DNA of 64,000 nt from positions 124,001-188,000 of the forward strand of contig JADLDO010000064.1 of assembly GCA_020846635.1 (NCBI GenBank). The letters are read 5' to 3'. The translations under genes were made by a program, and so were the position numbers. Below, piece by piece: positions 42,613 to 51,414 of this stretch. The notes beneath the pieces were generated by a model. The model worked only from the letters and a program-made list of their open reading frames with translations, did no database searches and was not told where the DNA came from. This DNA comes from Caldilineaceae bacterium (GTDB lineage: Bacteria; Chloroflexota; Anaerolineae; Caldilineales; Caldilineaceae). The stretch's first letter is position 1. Each line of letters begins with the position of its first letter.

Positions 42613-44091
42613 ATGTTCCCGCATGAAGAAGTTTTTCCAGACGCGGATCAGACCGCAGTCGCCCTTGAAAATTCACAAGATGACAAGCCACACGAAGAAT
42701 GTGGGGTCGTTGGCATCTATGCGCCAGGCCGCGAGGTAGCTCGCCGCACCTTCTTCGCCCTCTATGCGCTGCAACATCGAGGCCAGGAAGCTGCGGGTAT
42801 CGTCACCTGCGACGGTCATATGGCACACGTCCACAAAGGCATGGGGCTGGTCTCACAGGTCTTTAATGAGGACAACCTACGCCATCTCCAGGGGCATATG
42901 GCGATTGGGCATAATCGCTATTCGACCACAGGCGCGCCCAAGCTGCGCAACACACAGCCCTATATTGTGGAGACGATGGATGGCCCGCTTGCCATCGGCC
43001 ATAACGGCAACCTGATCAACGCGCCCGCGCTGCGCCGCGAACTGTTGGAGCGGGGCGTTGGGCTCCAGACCTCGACTGACAGCGAATTGATTATTCATCT
43101 GCTCTTGGGCAACGGTGGCGGCGACTGGCTGACCCGCATCCGCATCCTAATGGCGCGCATCGAGGGGGCCTATGCCCTGGTCATTCTAACCAGGGATGCC
43201 ATCTACGGCGTGCGCGACCCCTGGGGACTGCGCCCGTTGGTCCTGGGCGAACTCGATGGCGGTCATGTATTGGCCTCCGAGAGCTGCGCCTTTTCGACCA
43301 TTGGAGCCAAGCTTATCCACGAAGTTGAGCCGGGCCAAATTGTGCGTCTCGATGCCAACGGCTACGAAATTCTACAAGGCGCAGAACGGCGCAAGTTGGC
43401 CTTCTGCACCTTTGAGCAGATCTATTTCGCCCGTCCCGACAGCATCTTCAATGGGCGGCTGGTGCATCAAGTCCGCCAAGAAATTGGGCGGCAATTGGCA
43501 AAGGAAGCGCCCGCCGATGCCGACATTGTGATTCCTGTGCCGGACTCCGGTACACCCCACGCCATTGGCTATGCACAAGAGAGCGGTATCCCCTACAGCG
43601 AAGGGCTGATCAAGAGCCGCTACATTGGGCGCACCTTTATCGAACCCACCGACCAGTTGCGTAAAGTCGGCGTCGCCATGAAGTTCAACCCGCTTGTCGA
43701 CAATCTTGAAGGCAGGCGCGTGGTCATGGTCGATGACTCCATCGTGCGCGGCAACACCTCCGGCCCGCTGGTCAAGCTCTTACGCAATGCGGGTGCGCGC
43801 GAAGTGCATGTGCGCGTCGCCTGTCCTCCGATTCAATTCCCTTGTTTCATGGGTGTGGACATGGCGACCCAGGAAGAACTAATCGCCGCCAACATGAGCA
43901 ACGAAGAAATCCGTGAGTACATCGGGGCCGACTCGCTGGCGTTTATTACTATCTCCGGCATGATGGAAGCACTCAGGGCAGAAAGCGGCTACTGCAACGC
44001 CTGTTTCACAGGCAACTACCCGTTCCAAACTCAGATCCCACTCATCGAACTTCAGGAAAAAGAAAAATTCGCCCAGGTGTGGGGGAACTAA
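42613..44091 (+). CDS. purF: Amidophosphoribosyltransferase (glutamine PRPP amidotransferase)
   Basis: First step of purine synthesis. The 492-residue protein has a 29-residue propeptide before the nucleophile C30 ('HEECGVVGI'), as in the Bacillus type that is cut before use. The glutaminase domain shows 'QHRGQEAAGIVT' and 'IGHNRYSTTGAP'; the PRPP site is 'RRVVMVDDSIVRGNTSGPLV'. C-terminal cysteines ('YCNACFTGNYP', 'RVACPPIQFP') fit an iron-sulphur cluster. It ends the purine run; a strong hairpin follows. Confidence 0.96.
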   Translation: MFPHEEVFPDADQTAVALENSQDDKPHEECGVVGIYAPGREVARRTFFALYALQHRGQEAAGIVTCDGHMAHVHKGMGLVSQVFNEDNLRHLQGHMAIGHNRYSTTGAPKLRNTQPYIVETMDGPLAIGHNGNLINAPALRRELLERGVGLQTSTDSELIIHLLLGNGGGDWLTRIRILMARIEGAYALVILTRDAIYGVRDPWGLRPLVLGELDGGHVLASESCAFSTIGAKLIHEVEPGQIVRLDANGYEILQGAERRKLAFCTFEQIYFARPDSIFNGRLVHQVRQEIGRQLAKEAPADADIVIPVPDSGTPHAIGYAQESGIPYSEGLIKSRYIGRTFIEPTDQLRKVGVAMKFNPLVDNLEGRRVVMVDDSIVRGNTSGPLVKLLRNAGAREVHVRVACPPIQFPCFMGVDMATQEELIAANMSNEEIREYIGADSLAFITISGMMEALRAESGYCNACFTGNYPFQTQIPLIELQEKEKFAQVWGN

Positions 44092-44130
44092 ACGCAAAGA
44101 CCATATATCTGCGCCATAATCTGGAAAAAC

Positions 44131-44164
44131 ACCCTCCAGGAAGCTTCTGAGCTTCCTGGAGGGT
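44131..44164. terminator. Hairpin between the convergent purF and PHP phosphatase genes
   Basis: A perfect 15-bp stem (44131-44145 with 44150-44164) and a 4-base loop, lying between two convergent stop codons. There is only TT after the stem on the plus strand, and on the minus strand a GTGTTTTTCC follows, which is a better T-run. It probably ends the PHP gene's neighbour transcripts from both sides. Its left half is copy B of the 22-bp repeat also found at 24586-24607. Confidence 0.65.
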
Positions 44165-44198
44165 TCCTGAGTATCGATCCATTCGCTCCTAGGCTTAT

Positions 44199-45041
44199 CT
44201 ACGCCTTCTCCCCTATCACCTGTAAACTAGCCAGCGCATCCTCAATCGCAACCTCCTGCCGCTGCCGGTTGAGGAAGAAATTGACATGCGTAAAGCCTAG
44301 CTCTTTCAGCAATTGCAGCGCAGGAACATAATCCGCCGCCACGCGCGCCGGCACATGGGCATCGGCACCCAACACAACCGGGATGCCGCGGGCCTGCATC
44401 TCCACCAGGATCGAACGACCCGGGTTCATTTCGGGCAGTTTCTTTTGCAGGCCAGAGGTGTTGAGTTCCATCGCCGTCCCCGCCGCCGCGATGCGATCCA
44501 GACTCTCGGCGAGCGTGTCGGCGATACGCTCCACCTGCCACTCCTGTGGAAACTCATTTTTCACCAGATCAGGATGGGCAAGCGTATCAAACAGTCCCGT
44601 TTCCGCCGCCATTGCCAGATGCTCAAAGTAGGTGCGCTGGAAGGCAAGCGTATCCCCCGTAAAGAAGCGCTCCCTATATTGTGCGATCTGCGGGTGGACA
44701 GAACCCAGAATGTGGTTAAACTCGGCGCGTTGCAACTGCCTTTCCAGCCCAGCCTCCATCCCCGGCACAAAGTCGCACTCCATCCCCAAACGGACATCCA
44801 CGCGCCCTTCCCAAGCCTGGCAGGCACGCTCTACCATCTGCACGTAGCTATCAAATTGATTGTCAGCCATACGCACACCTGGTGACCAGCCATCAACCGG
44901 CGGATTGTGACAGGTGACGATAATGCCAGCCAGCCCCCGTTCGGCGGCGACTGCGGCATAGGCTTCCGGCTCGCCCTGCGCATGTTTGCAGAGCGGCGTA
45001 TGCATGTGAGACTCGTAAAGAATTGCTTCTGTTGTTTCCAT
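44199..45041 (-). CDS. PHP-domain phosphatase, histidinol-phosphatase-like
   Basis: A 280-residue PHP-fold metal-dependent phosphoesterase. Metal ligands: H12 and H14 in 'ESHMHTPLCKH', then 'TCHNPP', 'RLGMECDFVPG', 'ILGSVHPQ', 'LAHPDLVKN' and 'VVLGADAHVP'. The layout matches histidinol-phosphatase HisK/HisJ of histidine synthesis. No other his gene is in the window, so a different sugar or polyol phosphate is possible. Convergent with purF; divergent from the acyl-CoA synthetase gene. Confidence 0.85.
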   Translation of the reverse strand: METTEAILYESHMHTPLCKHAQGEPEAYAAVAAERGLAGIIVTCHNPPVDGWSPGVRMADNQFDSYVQMVERACQAWEGRVDVRLGMECDFVPGMEAGLERQLQRAEFNHILGSVHPQIAQYRERFFTGDTLAFQRTYFEHLAMAAETGLFDTLAHPDLVKNEFPQEWQVERIADTLAESLDRIAAAGTAMELNTSGLQKKLPEMNPGRSILVEMQARGIPVVLGADAHVPARVAADYVPALQLLKELGFTHVNFFLNRQRQEVAIEDALASLQVIGEKA

Positions 45042-45190
45042 AATCTCCCAACAAATCTAGCACTGCCGCCCCATTGGCAGCAGTTGGCGAATCATATTTA
45101 ATGACTCTATTGTACCCATCCACACGCAAATGACCGAAACATCGCCTATCTACTGGTCTTTTGGCTAGATTGGAAGCTATCCTCACGCGG

Positions 45191-45219
45191 TTGAAAGGAC
45201 AACTAGGGTATGCTACAGT
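45191..45219 (+). promoter_or_regulatory. Promoter of the acyl-CoA synthetase/GNAT gene
   Basis: TTGAAA (45191-45196), 17-base spacer, TACAGT (45214-45219) with TGC directly before it (extended -10), 79 bases upstream of the ATG. The 257-base divergent region 45042-45298 shows nothing else clear; a TACAAT on the minus strand near 45108-45113 could serve the PHP gene but lacks a -35. Confidence 0.6.
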
Positions 45220-45298
45220 GGACTGAAAATCTATCATTTGGGAGATCCTACCGGCTTCTCTCCCTTTATCTGGGGTGTCACCACTGTAAGGAGCGCGC

Positions 45299-48127
45299 AT
45301 GTCTGACCGTCAACTCGTCAACCAAGCAACAAACCAACCGGCAAACCAACTATCTTCGACCTACCGCCGTCACCCGTTGGATGTCATCTTTGCACCGCGT
45401 AACGTCGCCGTCATCGGCGCATCGGAGAGCGAGGGCAGCGTAGGTCGTACGATCTTGTGGAATCTCATCAGCAATCCCTTTGGCGGGGCCGTCTTCCCCG
45501 TCAACCCCAAACGCAACAGCGTCTTGGGGATCCATGCCTACCCCAAAATTGCCGACGTGCCCGCTCAAGTGGATTTGGCAGTCGTTGTTACCCCCGCACT
45601 TACGGTGCCAGGTGTGATTGAGGAATGTGTTGAAGCCGGCGTCAAAGGCGCGATCATCATCTCGGCTGGCTTCAAGGAGATCGGCAAGGCCGGTGCCCAA
45701 CTGGAAGAAAAAATCCTGCGCCGCGCGCGCAGCGCCCAAATGCGTATCATCGGCCCGAACTGTCTCGGTGTCATGAGTCCAATCACTGGCCTCAACGCCA
45801 CCTTTGCCAAAGGCATGGCTCGCCCCGGCAATGTCGGCTTTATTAGCCAGAGCGGCGCGCTCTGTACCTCTGTGCTCGACTGGAGCTTCCGTGAAAACGT
45901 AGGCTTCAGCGCCTTTGTCTCCATCGGCTCCATGCTCGACGTAGACTGGGGCGACCTCATTTACTATTTGGGGGATGACAACCAAACCAAGAGCATTGTC
46001 ATCTACATGGAAAGCATCGGCAACGCGCAGTCGTTTCTTTCTGCGGCGCGTGAAGTCTCTCTGAGCAAACCCATTATCGTGATTAAGGCGGGGCGCACTG
46101 CCGCCGCCGCCAAAGCCGCCGCGTCTCATACCGGCTCGTTGGCGGGCAGCGATGATGTCCTCGACGCGGCCTTCCGTCGCAGCGGCGTGCTGCGTGTGGA
46201 GACACTTTCGCACCTCTTTGCGATGAGCGAAGTCCTCTCCAAACAGCCGCGCCCGCGTGGGCCGCGGCTCACCATCGTCACCAACGCCGGTGGGCCAGGT
46301 GTCTTGGCAACCGACGCCCTGGTCGAAGGTGGTGGAGAGCTTGCCCCCCTCTCTGAAACAACGATGAGCGCGCTTAACGAGGTCTTACCTCGCCATTGGA
46401 GCCACAACAATCCCGTCGATATTTTGGGAGATGCAGACGCCAAACGCTACACCGAGGCCGTTAAAATCGCCGTGGACGACCCGGAGAGTGATGGCCTCAT
46501 GGTCATTCTCACACCCCAAGACATGACCTATCCCACGCAAACCGCAGACCAGATGCGCCAAGCTGTTGCCCATACCAAAAAGCCTGTTCTTGCCGCGTGG
46601 ATGGGCGGGCCGGATGTCGCCGCGGGCGTGGATATTCTCAATCGCGCCAACATTCCAACCTTTGACTATCCCGACATGGCCGCGCGCATCTTCAACTACA
46701 TGTGGCGCTACACCTATAATCTGCGCTCCATCTATGAAACGCCTGCCCTGCCTGTCGCCAGCAGTGCCGAAGCCACCAACCAGCAGCATGCGTCCGAACT
46801 CATCGAAGCCATTCGCCAGGAGGGTCGCACCATCCTGACTGAATACGAGAGCAAGCGGATCTTTGCAGCCTATGGCATCCCCACGGTAGAGACCCATTTG
46901 GCGGCGACACCAGAGGAAGCGGTCGCCATCGCCGACAAACTAGGCTATCCGGTCGTCCTCAAGCTAAACTCCACGACCATCACCCACAAGACCGACGTGC
47001 AAGGCGTTCAACTAAACATTCGCAATGCCGAAGGTGTCCGCCAGGCCTATGCAACTATTGAAAAGGCTGTCACCGCACATGCCGGAGCCGAACATTTCCA
47101 CGGCGTCACCGTCCAACCGATGGTCAAACTAGACGGCTATGAGCTGATCATCGGCAGCAGCCAGGATGTGCAGTTTGGCCCGGTGCTGCTCTTTGGCACA
47201 GGCGGCACATTGGTCGAAGTCTTTAAGGATCGGGCGCTAGGACTGCCGCCACTCAACACCACGCTGGCCCGCCGCATGGTGGAGCAGACCAAAATCCATG
47301 AAGCGCTCAAAGGCGTGCGCGGGCGCAAACCCGTTGACCTGGAAGCGCTCGACCGCCTCATGGTGCGTTTTAGCCAATTGGTGGTCGAACAGCCGCGCAT
47401 CAAAGAGATCGACATCAACCCGCTCTTGGCCTCGGCAGAGCAACTGATCGCCCTGGATGCACGCATCGTCCTCCATGACCCCGACCTGCCCGACGATGAA
47501 TTGCCGCACAGCGCCATCCGGCCCTATCCCGCCCAATATGTTCGCCCCTTTGTACTCCACGAAGCGGGCAAGGGCGACAGCACGACCGTTGAAATTCGCC
47601 CGATCAAGCCCGAAGATGAGCCGCTGATGACTGAGTTCACAATGGGGCTTTCGCCAGATAATCTCTACCTGCGCTATTTTCATGCCGTCTCTGCCAGTTC
47701 GCTCATCTCCCATGAGCAATTGGCGCGCTTGACCTTTGTGGACTACAACCGCGAGATGTCGCTTGTAGCAGTCCACACCGACCCTAAAACTACACGCCCG
47801 CAGATCATAGCCCACGGACAGCTCACCAAGCTACACGGCTCTAACGATGCCGAGTTTGCCATCCAAGTGCGCGATGCCTATCAGATGACGGGCCTGGGCA
47901 CCGAATTACTCAATCGCCTGCTGGAGATCGCCCGTAATGAGGGGATCGAGCGCGTGGTCGCCGAGATCATGCCGGAAAATGTAGGCATGCGCCGCATCTG
48001 CACCAAGCTCGGCTTCACCTTCCATCGTATCCCCGACTCGCAAAACATCCTGGCGGAAATCGAGCTAGACCCCAAAGCGCCACCCGCCGCGGTCGAAGAT
48101 GAAGCTGTGACCACCTTACCCGAATAA
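45299..48127 (+). CDS. NDP-forming acyl-CoA synthetase fused to GNAT acetyltransferase
   Basis: A 942-residue protein with four parts: CoA-binding Rossmann domain (about 28-125, 'VAVIGASESEGSVGRTIL'), succinyl-CoA ligase-like domains with the phospho-histidine H277 in 'ASHTGSLAG', an ATP-grasp domain (about 490-720, 'GYPVVLKLNSTTITHKTDVQGV') and a GNAT domain (about 760-915, 'GTELLNRLLEIARNEGIERVVAEIM'). This is the architecture of Pat/PatZ protein acetyltransferases and of bifunctional ADP-forming acetyl-CoA synthetases. With H277 present the synthetase half could be active. GGAGCGCGC lies directly before the ATG. A strong terminator follows. Confidence 0.92.
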   Translation: MSDRQLVNQATNQPANQLSSTYRRHPLDVIFAPRNVAVIGASESEGSVGRTILWNLISNPFGGAVFPVNPKRNSVLGIHAYPKIADVPAQVDLAVVVTPALTVPGVIEECVEAGVKGAIIISAGFKEIGKAGAQLEEKILRRARSAQMRIIGPNCLGVMSPITGLNATFAKGMARPGNVGFISQSGALCTSVLDWSFRENVGFSAFVSIGSMLDVDWGDLIYYLGDDNQTKSIVIYMESIGNAQSFLSAAREVSLSKPIIVIKAGRTAAAAKAAASHTGSLAGSDDVLDAAFRRSGVLRVETLSHLFAMSEVLSKQPRPRGPRLTIVTNAGGPGVLATDALVEGGGELAPLSETTMSALNEVLPRHWSHNNPVDILGDADAKRYTEAVKIAVDDPESDGLMVILTPQDMTYPTQTADQMRQAVAHTKKPVLAAWMGGPDVAAGVDILNRANIPTFDYPDMAARIFNYMWRYTYNLRSIYETPALPVASSAEATNQQHASELIEAIRQEGRTILTEYESKRIFAAYGIPTVETHLAATPEEAVAIADKLGYPVVLKLNSTTITHKTDVQGVQLNIRNAEGVRQAYATIEKAVTAHAGAEHFHGVTVQPMVKLDGYELIIGSSQDVQFGPVLLFGTGGTLVEVFKDRALGLPPLNTTLARRMVEQTKIHEALKGVRGRKPVDLEALDRLMVRFSQLVVEQPRIKEIDINPLLASAEQLIALDARIVLHDPDLPDDELPHSAIRPYPAQYVRPFVLHEAGKGDSTTVEIRPIKPEDEPLMTEFTMGLSPDNLYLRYFHAVSASSLISHEQLARLTFVDYNREMSLVAVHTDPKTTRPQIIAHGQLTKLHGSNDAEFAIQVRDAYQMTGLGTELLNRLLEIARNEGIERVVAEIMPENVGMRRICTKLGFTFHRIPDSQNILAEIELDPKAPPAAVEDEAVTTLPE

Positions 48128-48142
48128 CCCATCCCTCGATCA

Positions 48143-48188
48143 AAAAGCAGTGGGAGAAGCATGTAATGTCGCTTCTCCCACTGCTTTT
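48143..48188. terminator. Bidirectional intrinsic terminator between convergent genes
   Basis: A perfect 18-bp inverted repeat (48143-48160 with 48171-48188) with a 10-base loop, A-rich at its left foot and T-rich at its right foot, so it reads as a Rho-independent terminator in both directions. It serves the genes ending at 48127 (plus) and 48212 (minus). Confidence 0.88.
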
Positions 48189-48211
48189 GTCTATTCCCTC
48201 TGGGTTGATTG

Positions 48212-50485
48212 CTACCCTGCCACGCCCCAACTCACCGCTTGCTCATTCGTAAATGAATACTCCAGCGGCACATTGACCGGCAGCGGGCGTTGATTGCTGC
48301 CATCTGCCCCCATCACCCACAGCCGCCAGGCCCCCGCGTCATTCTCATCATCGCGATTGCTCAAAAAGACAATCATCTGACCATCAGGACTCCATGCCGG
48401 GGCCACATTGCTAGGCAAATTCTCTACCAACGCCGTAGACGGTCGCGTCAATGCCGAAAGCCCGCCGCCATCTGTGTTGATGGTAAAAATCTCCCAATGG
48501 CTCCCCTCGCGCGATTGGAAAATCACGCGGTTGCCATTTGGCTGCCATGCCGGGTCTTGATAATAGGGCGCTTGGACCAGCGCCTTTGTCTCTGCATCCG
48601 GCTTGTCAGCCGTTATCTCTAACCCAGTGCTCGCCTGGTAGACAATCCCGTCCGTCTGCCAGTTGGGTGCTTGCGCTGTATTCAACGCAGGCAGATCCCG
48701 AAAATTCTCACCGTTGAAATCGACACGGCTCAAGTTATATTCGGGGATGCCTGTCAGCGGGAAATCCGACAGAAACGGGTTGTCGGGTAGACAAATGCCA
48801 AAACCGACATCACGACATTTGAACTCACCCGACTGGCGCACAAACGCGATCCAGTTGCCATCCGGGCTCCACGACGGCCCGCGCAGCCCTTCACCACCAT
48901 TCCAAATACGCCGTTCGTTCTTGCCGTCAACGTCAATCAAAAATAGCCCATGATCGCCGCCAAACCGCGTAAAGGCAACCGTCTTGCCGTTTGGGCTGAT
49001 CGCCGGATCAAAACCACCGGTCAGTGGCGCAATCGCCCCCGACGCCAGGTCATAGACATAGATCGTGCCGCCATTTGTACTCTGAAAGACCAAACGCCCG
49101 CTCAAATCAGTGGGCGCAGCACTCACCCCACTCGCTACCGCGACAGGGTCTGGGGCGAGCGCTGCGGAAGGTGCAGCAGTCGGCGCGGCGACACCAGACC
49201 GCTCCGAAACGGGAATCCCCAGGATCGGACGGTTCAGCGTCACAAAGTCGGCAGAGACCCAGCCATAGCCTTCCACTACCTCCGGCAGGACAAGCTCAAT
49301 CCAGGTAGCCGCGGCATTGCGCCCGCTCACTTCGTAGCTATCGCCAGGGTCGGCTTTGTCTACAATGGCAAAATTCGTGCCAGGCCCGCTGCGAATGTTC
49401 AACCGTGAATCCGTCACCGTCACACTGGCCGTAATACTGTTTGGATCGGTAGGTGCAGCCCCCTGTGGCGTGGCGTCCTCCTCCACCGGGCTTTGCGTTG
49501 GCCCAGGTTGGGCAGCAGTAGGCGCAGAATTCTCTTGCGCCCCTGTCGCGGATGGCAGCCCTGTGGCAGAGTCCAACACGGGCAATGTTTCGATATTAAA
49601 GACCACCACGTCAGCCACCTGCAACCAACCTGCCGCCCCCGAAGAAGCGGTCACAACCAGCCATTGACCATCAGTGCTGCGGCCCCATGCAGTCACCGCT
49701 GTACCCGTCGGCAGTTGCTGCGTTTCCGTACCACCCGGACGGTCATAGAGTCCTGCTCCCCCACCGCGTACCACAGCTACCAGGCTGCTCGCCCCCCCTG
49801 CCGGTGAACCGATAGCGCCCGTACCAGCCGCTGTCACAGCGGGTACTGAGGTGGGCGCGGCGGTGGGCACTACTGTCGGAACCGGCGACGGTGTAGGCGT
49901 TGGGGTCGGTGGCTGTGTTGGGGTCGCCGTAGGAATGGGGCTTGGTGTCGGCGTCGCGGTGGGCAAGGGGGTCGCTGTGGGTGTCGGCAATAACACAGGC
50001 GCTTGGGGAGATGTAGCCGTGACGGCGCCGGGGGTCACCGCGGCAGCGGGCAACGCGCCTTCTACCATCACAGGCAGTTGCTCGATGCCAAAGAGTACAA
50101 CCTCGCTGACCTCCATCCAACCGGCAATATCGCCGTCATTGTGGACAACCACCCACAGGTTGTCGGCAGAGCGCCCAATCGCGGTCAGAACTGTGCCTGG
50201 CGTAAGTTCGCGAATCGATTCGCCACCGGGCGTGGGGTATAAATGCGCCCCACCAGCACCGACAATTGCCAATGTGCCGGCATTGGGCGCGCTCCCCTGT
50301 GGGAGTGACGCCGCATAGAGCCGGTGACTTGCATCACCTAGCCCAATGGCCAACACGGTGACGACAGCCACCAGGAGAACCATCACCCCTCGTAACAAAC
50401 CACGGCGCATCGACAGCCTTAAACGCCGCTGCGCGCCCGTTGTTCGCTGCTGTTGGCAAGAGACATTTTGTTCTTCCCAACTCAT
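48212..50485 (-). CDS. Secreted protein with SH3 domains, Thr-Pro linker and TolB-like propeller
   Basis: A 757-residue exported protein. The start is the ATG at 50485, 7 bases after GGAGAG. A basic N-terminus precedes one hydrophobic helix (about 34-50), a signal anchor or signal peptide. Then come an SH3-like domain (about 65-130), a Thr-Pro linker (about 165-220), a second SH3 (about 235-300), a third of the SH3_3 type (about 355-420, 'LNIRSGPGTNFAIVDKADPGDSYEVSG') and a WD40/TolB-like propeller from about 465 ('ISPNGKTVAFTRFGG', 'WSPDGNWIAFVR', 'WSPDGQMIVFLSNRDD'). A wall-binding surface sensor or scaffold is inferred. Confidence 0.8.
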   Translation of the reverse strand: MSWEEQNVSCQQQRTTGAQRRLRLSMRRGLLRGVMVLLVAVVTVLAIGLGDASHRLYAASLPQGSAPNAGTLAIVGAGGAHLYPTPGGESIRELTPGTVLTAIGRSADNLWVVVHNDGDIAGWMEVSEVVLFGIEQLPVMVEGALPAAAVTPGAVTATSPQAPVLLPTPTATPLPTATPTPSPIPTATPTQPPTPTPTPSPVPTVVPTAAPTSVPAVTAAGTGAIGSPAGGASSLVAVVRGGGAGLYDRPGGTETQQLPTGTAVTAWGRSTDGQWLVVTASSGAAGWLQVADVVVFNIETLPVLDSATGLPSATGAQENSAPTAAQPGPTQSPVEEDATPQGAAPTDPNSITASVTVTDSRLNIRSGPGTNFAIVDKADPGDSYEVSGRNAAATWIELVLPEVVEGYGWVSADFVTLNRPILGIPVSERSGVAAPTAAPSAALAPDPVAVASGVSAAPTDLSGRLVFQSTNGGTIYVYDLASGAIAPLTGGFDPAISPNGKTVAFTRFGGDHGLFLIDVDGKNERRIWNGGEGLRGPSWSPDGNWIAFVRQSGEFKCRDVGFGICLPDNPFLSDFPLTGIPEYNLSRVDFNGENFRDLPALNTAQAPNWQTDGIVYQASTGLEITADKPDAETKALVQAPYYQDPAWQPNGNRVIFQSREGSHWEIFTINTDGGGLSALTRPSTALVENLPSNVAPAWSPDGQMIVFLSNRDDENDAGAWRLWVMGADGSNQRPLPVNVPLEYSFTNEQAVSWGVAG

Positions 50486-50618
50486 ACGCACTCTCCATCT
50501 ATCGCCAATAATGGCCTGCATGAAATCGATAATTGCTGATTACTTTTGTTAGCGTAACGCAAGGCATCCGTTTTTGCACTTTTGAGCGAGACATTTGCGC
50601 GCGTCGGCCTTGATCAGT

Positions 50619-50648
50619 TTGACAAAGGGACAAGTAGATCATTACAAT
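50619..50648 (+). promoter_or_regulatory. Promoter of the tetR-efflux operon
   Basis: Perfect -35 TTGACA (50619-50624), 18-base spacer and -10 TACAAT (50643-50648), 95 bases before the tetR ATG. The TetR operator starts 15 bases downstream of the -10, around the expected start site. Confidence 0.7.
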
Positions 50649-50663
50649 CCATTTCGTCTTCGA

Positions 50664-50679
50664 CCGACCGTTCGGTCGG
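50664..50679. promoter_or_regulatory. Candidate TetR-family operator
   Basis: CCGACCG-tt-CGGTCGG, a perfect 7-bp inverted repeat with a 2-base centre, of the kind often bound by TetR-family repressors. Placed just after the promoter and before tetR, it fits autorepression of the whole operon. Confidence 0.7.
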
Positions 50680-50743
50680 CGCACGTTGATGCATTTTGGC
50701 GTAGGTAGTTCGCTTTGTCAAAACTACCAAGAGGAAATCAATC

Positions 50744-51361
50744 ATGTTGACCGTAGAGCAGCCCCCCACTCAAGCAACTCCCTCCAAAGAAGCTGTCTTG
50801 GACGCGGCACAGCGTCTAATTCACCAATATGGGTACACTGGCTTTTCCATGCGCGACCTGGCCCAAGAGAGCGGTTTGGCAAAAGCGACGATCTATCATC
50901 ATTTCCAGGACAAGCGCGAAATCTTCCTCCAGGTACTCGAACGCGACCTCATCACAGTGCGTGACCGCATCACCGCGGCGGCTGCCACCCCCGGCGATCT
51001 GCAAACACGTCTACGTGCGCTCATCACGGCCTTTTTTGAACTCGCAACCGAACGGGGCGCGTTGCTCATTTCCACCTTGCGCCAGGCAGAGGGCATGGAG
51101 TGTGAAATCTACCACCTCATGCGCCGCTATCGTGACGAGCTATACCGCCCCGTTGTTGAACTACTGGCAGACGCAGTTGCCGACGGCTCGATCCGCCCGC
51201 TGGATCTAGAGCTAACGACCGTAAGTTTTTACGGAATTATCCAGGGCTTTACCAGCCGCCACCTGCTTACAGCCGATCTGGAGCTTGATGAGAAGGCTAC
51301 CGATTTTATCCTTGACCTCTTGCTCAATGGCCTGCTCTCTCCACCCTCCACGGCACAATAG
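50744..51361 (+). CDS. TetR-family transcriptional regulator
   Basis: A 205-residue repressor. The N-terminal helix-turn-helix (about 15-62) is 'KEAVLDAAQRLIHQYGYTGFSMRDLAQESGLAKATIYHHFQDKREIF'; the rest is an all-helical ligand and dimer domain. It sits first in an operon with an HlyD-type adaptor and an RND pump, so its ligand is probably a pump substrate. AAGAGGA lies about 9 bases before the ATG at 50744. Confidence 0.93.
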   Translation: MLTVEQPPTQATPSKEAVLDAAQRLIHQYGYTGFSMRDLAQESGLAKATIYHHFQDKREIFLQVLERDLITVRDRITAAAATPGDLQTRLRALITAFFELATERGALLISTLRQAEGMECEIYHLMRRYRDELYRPVVELLADAVADGSIRPLDLELTTVSFYGIIQGFTSRHLLTADLELDEKATDFILDLLLNGLLSPPSTAQ

Positions 51362-51414
51362 CCCTATCAAGTTCAACATTCATTACGCTAGAGTTCAAGG
51401 AATTGTTGCGCGTT

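Larger units (their letters stand above)
50486..50743. other. Divergent regulatory region of the SH3 protein and the tetR operon
   Basis: 258 bases. The plus-strand promoter and TetR operator are listed separately. For the minus-strand gene no clear -35/-10 pair is seen; an imperfect dyad around GCGTAACGC (about 50549-50562) is the only other symmetric element. Confidence 0.35.

Noticed and set aside
49850..49990. Tandem GGTGTCGGCGT-like repeats suggesting a minisatellite or CRISPR-like array
   Set aside because: They are the codons of the Thr-Pro linker of the secreted SH3 protein; irregular units, no spacers.
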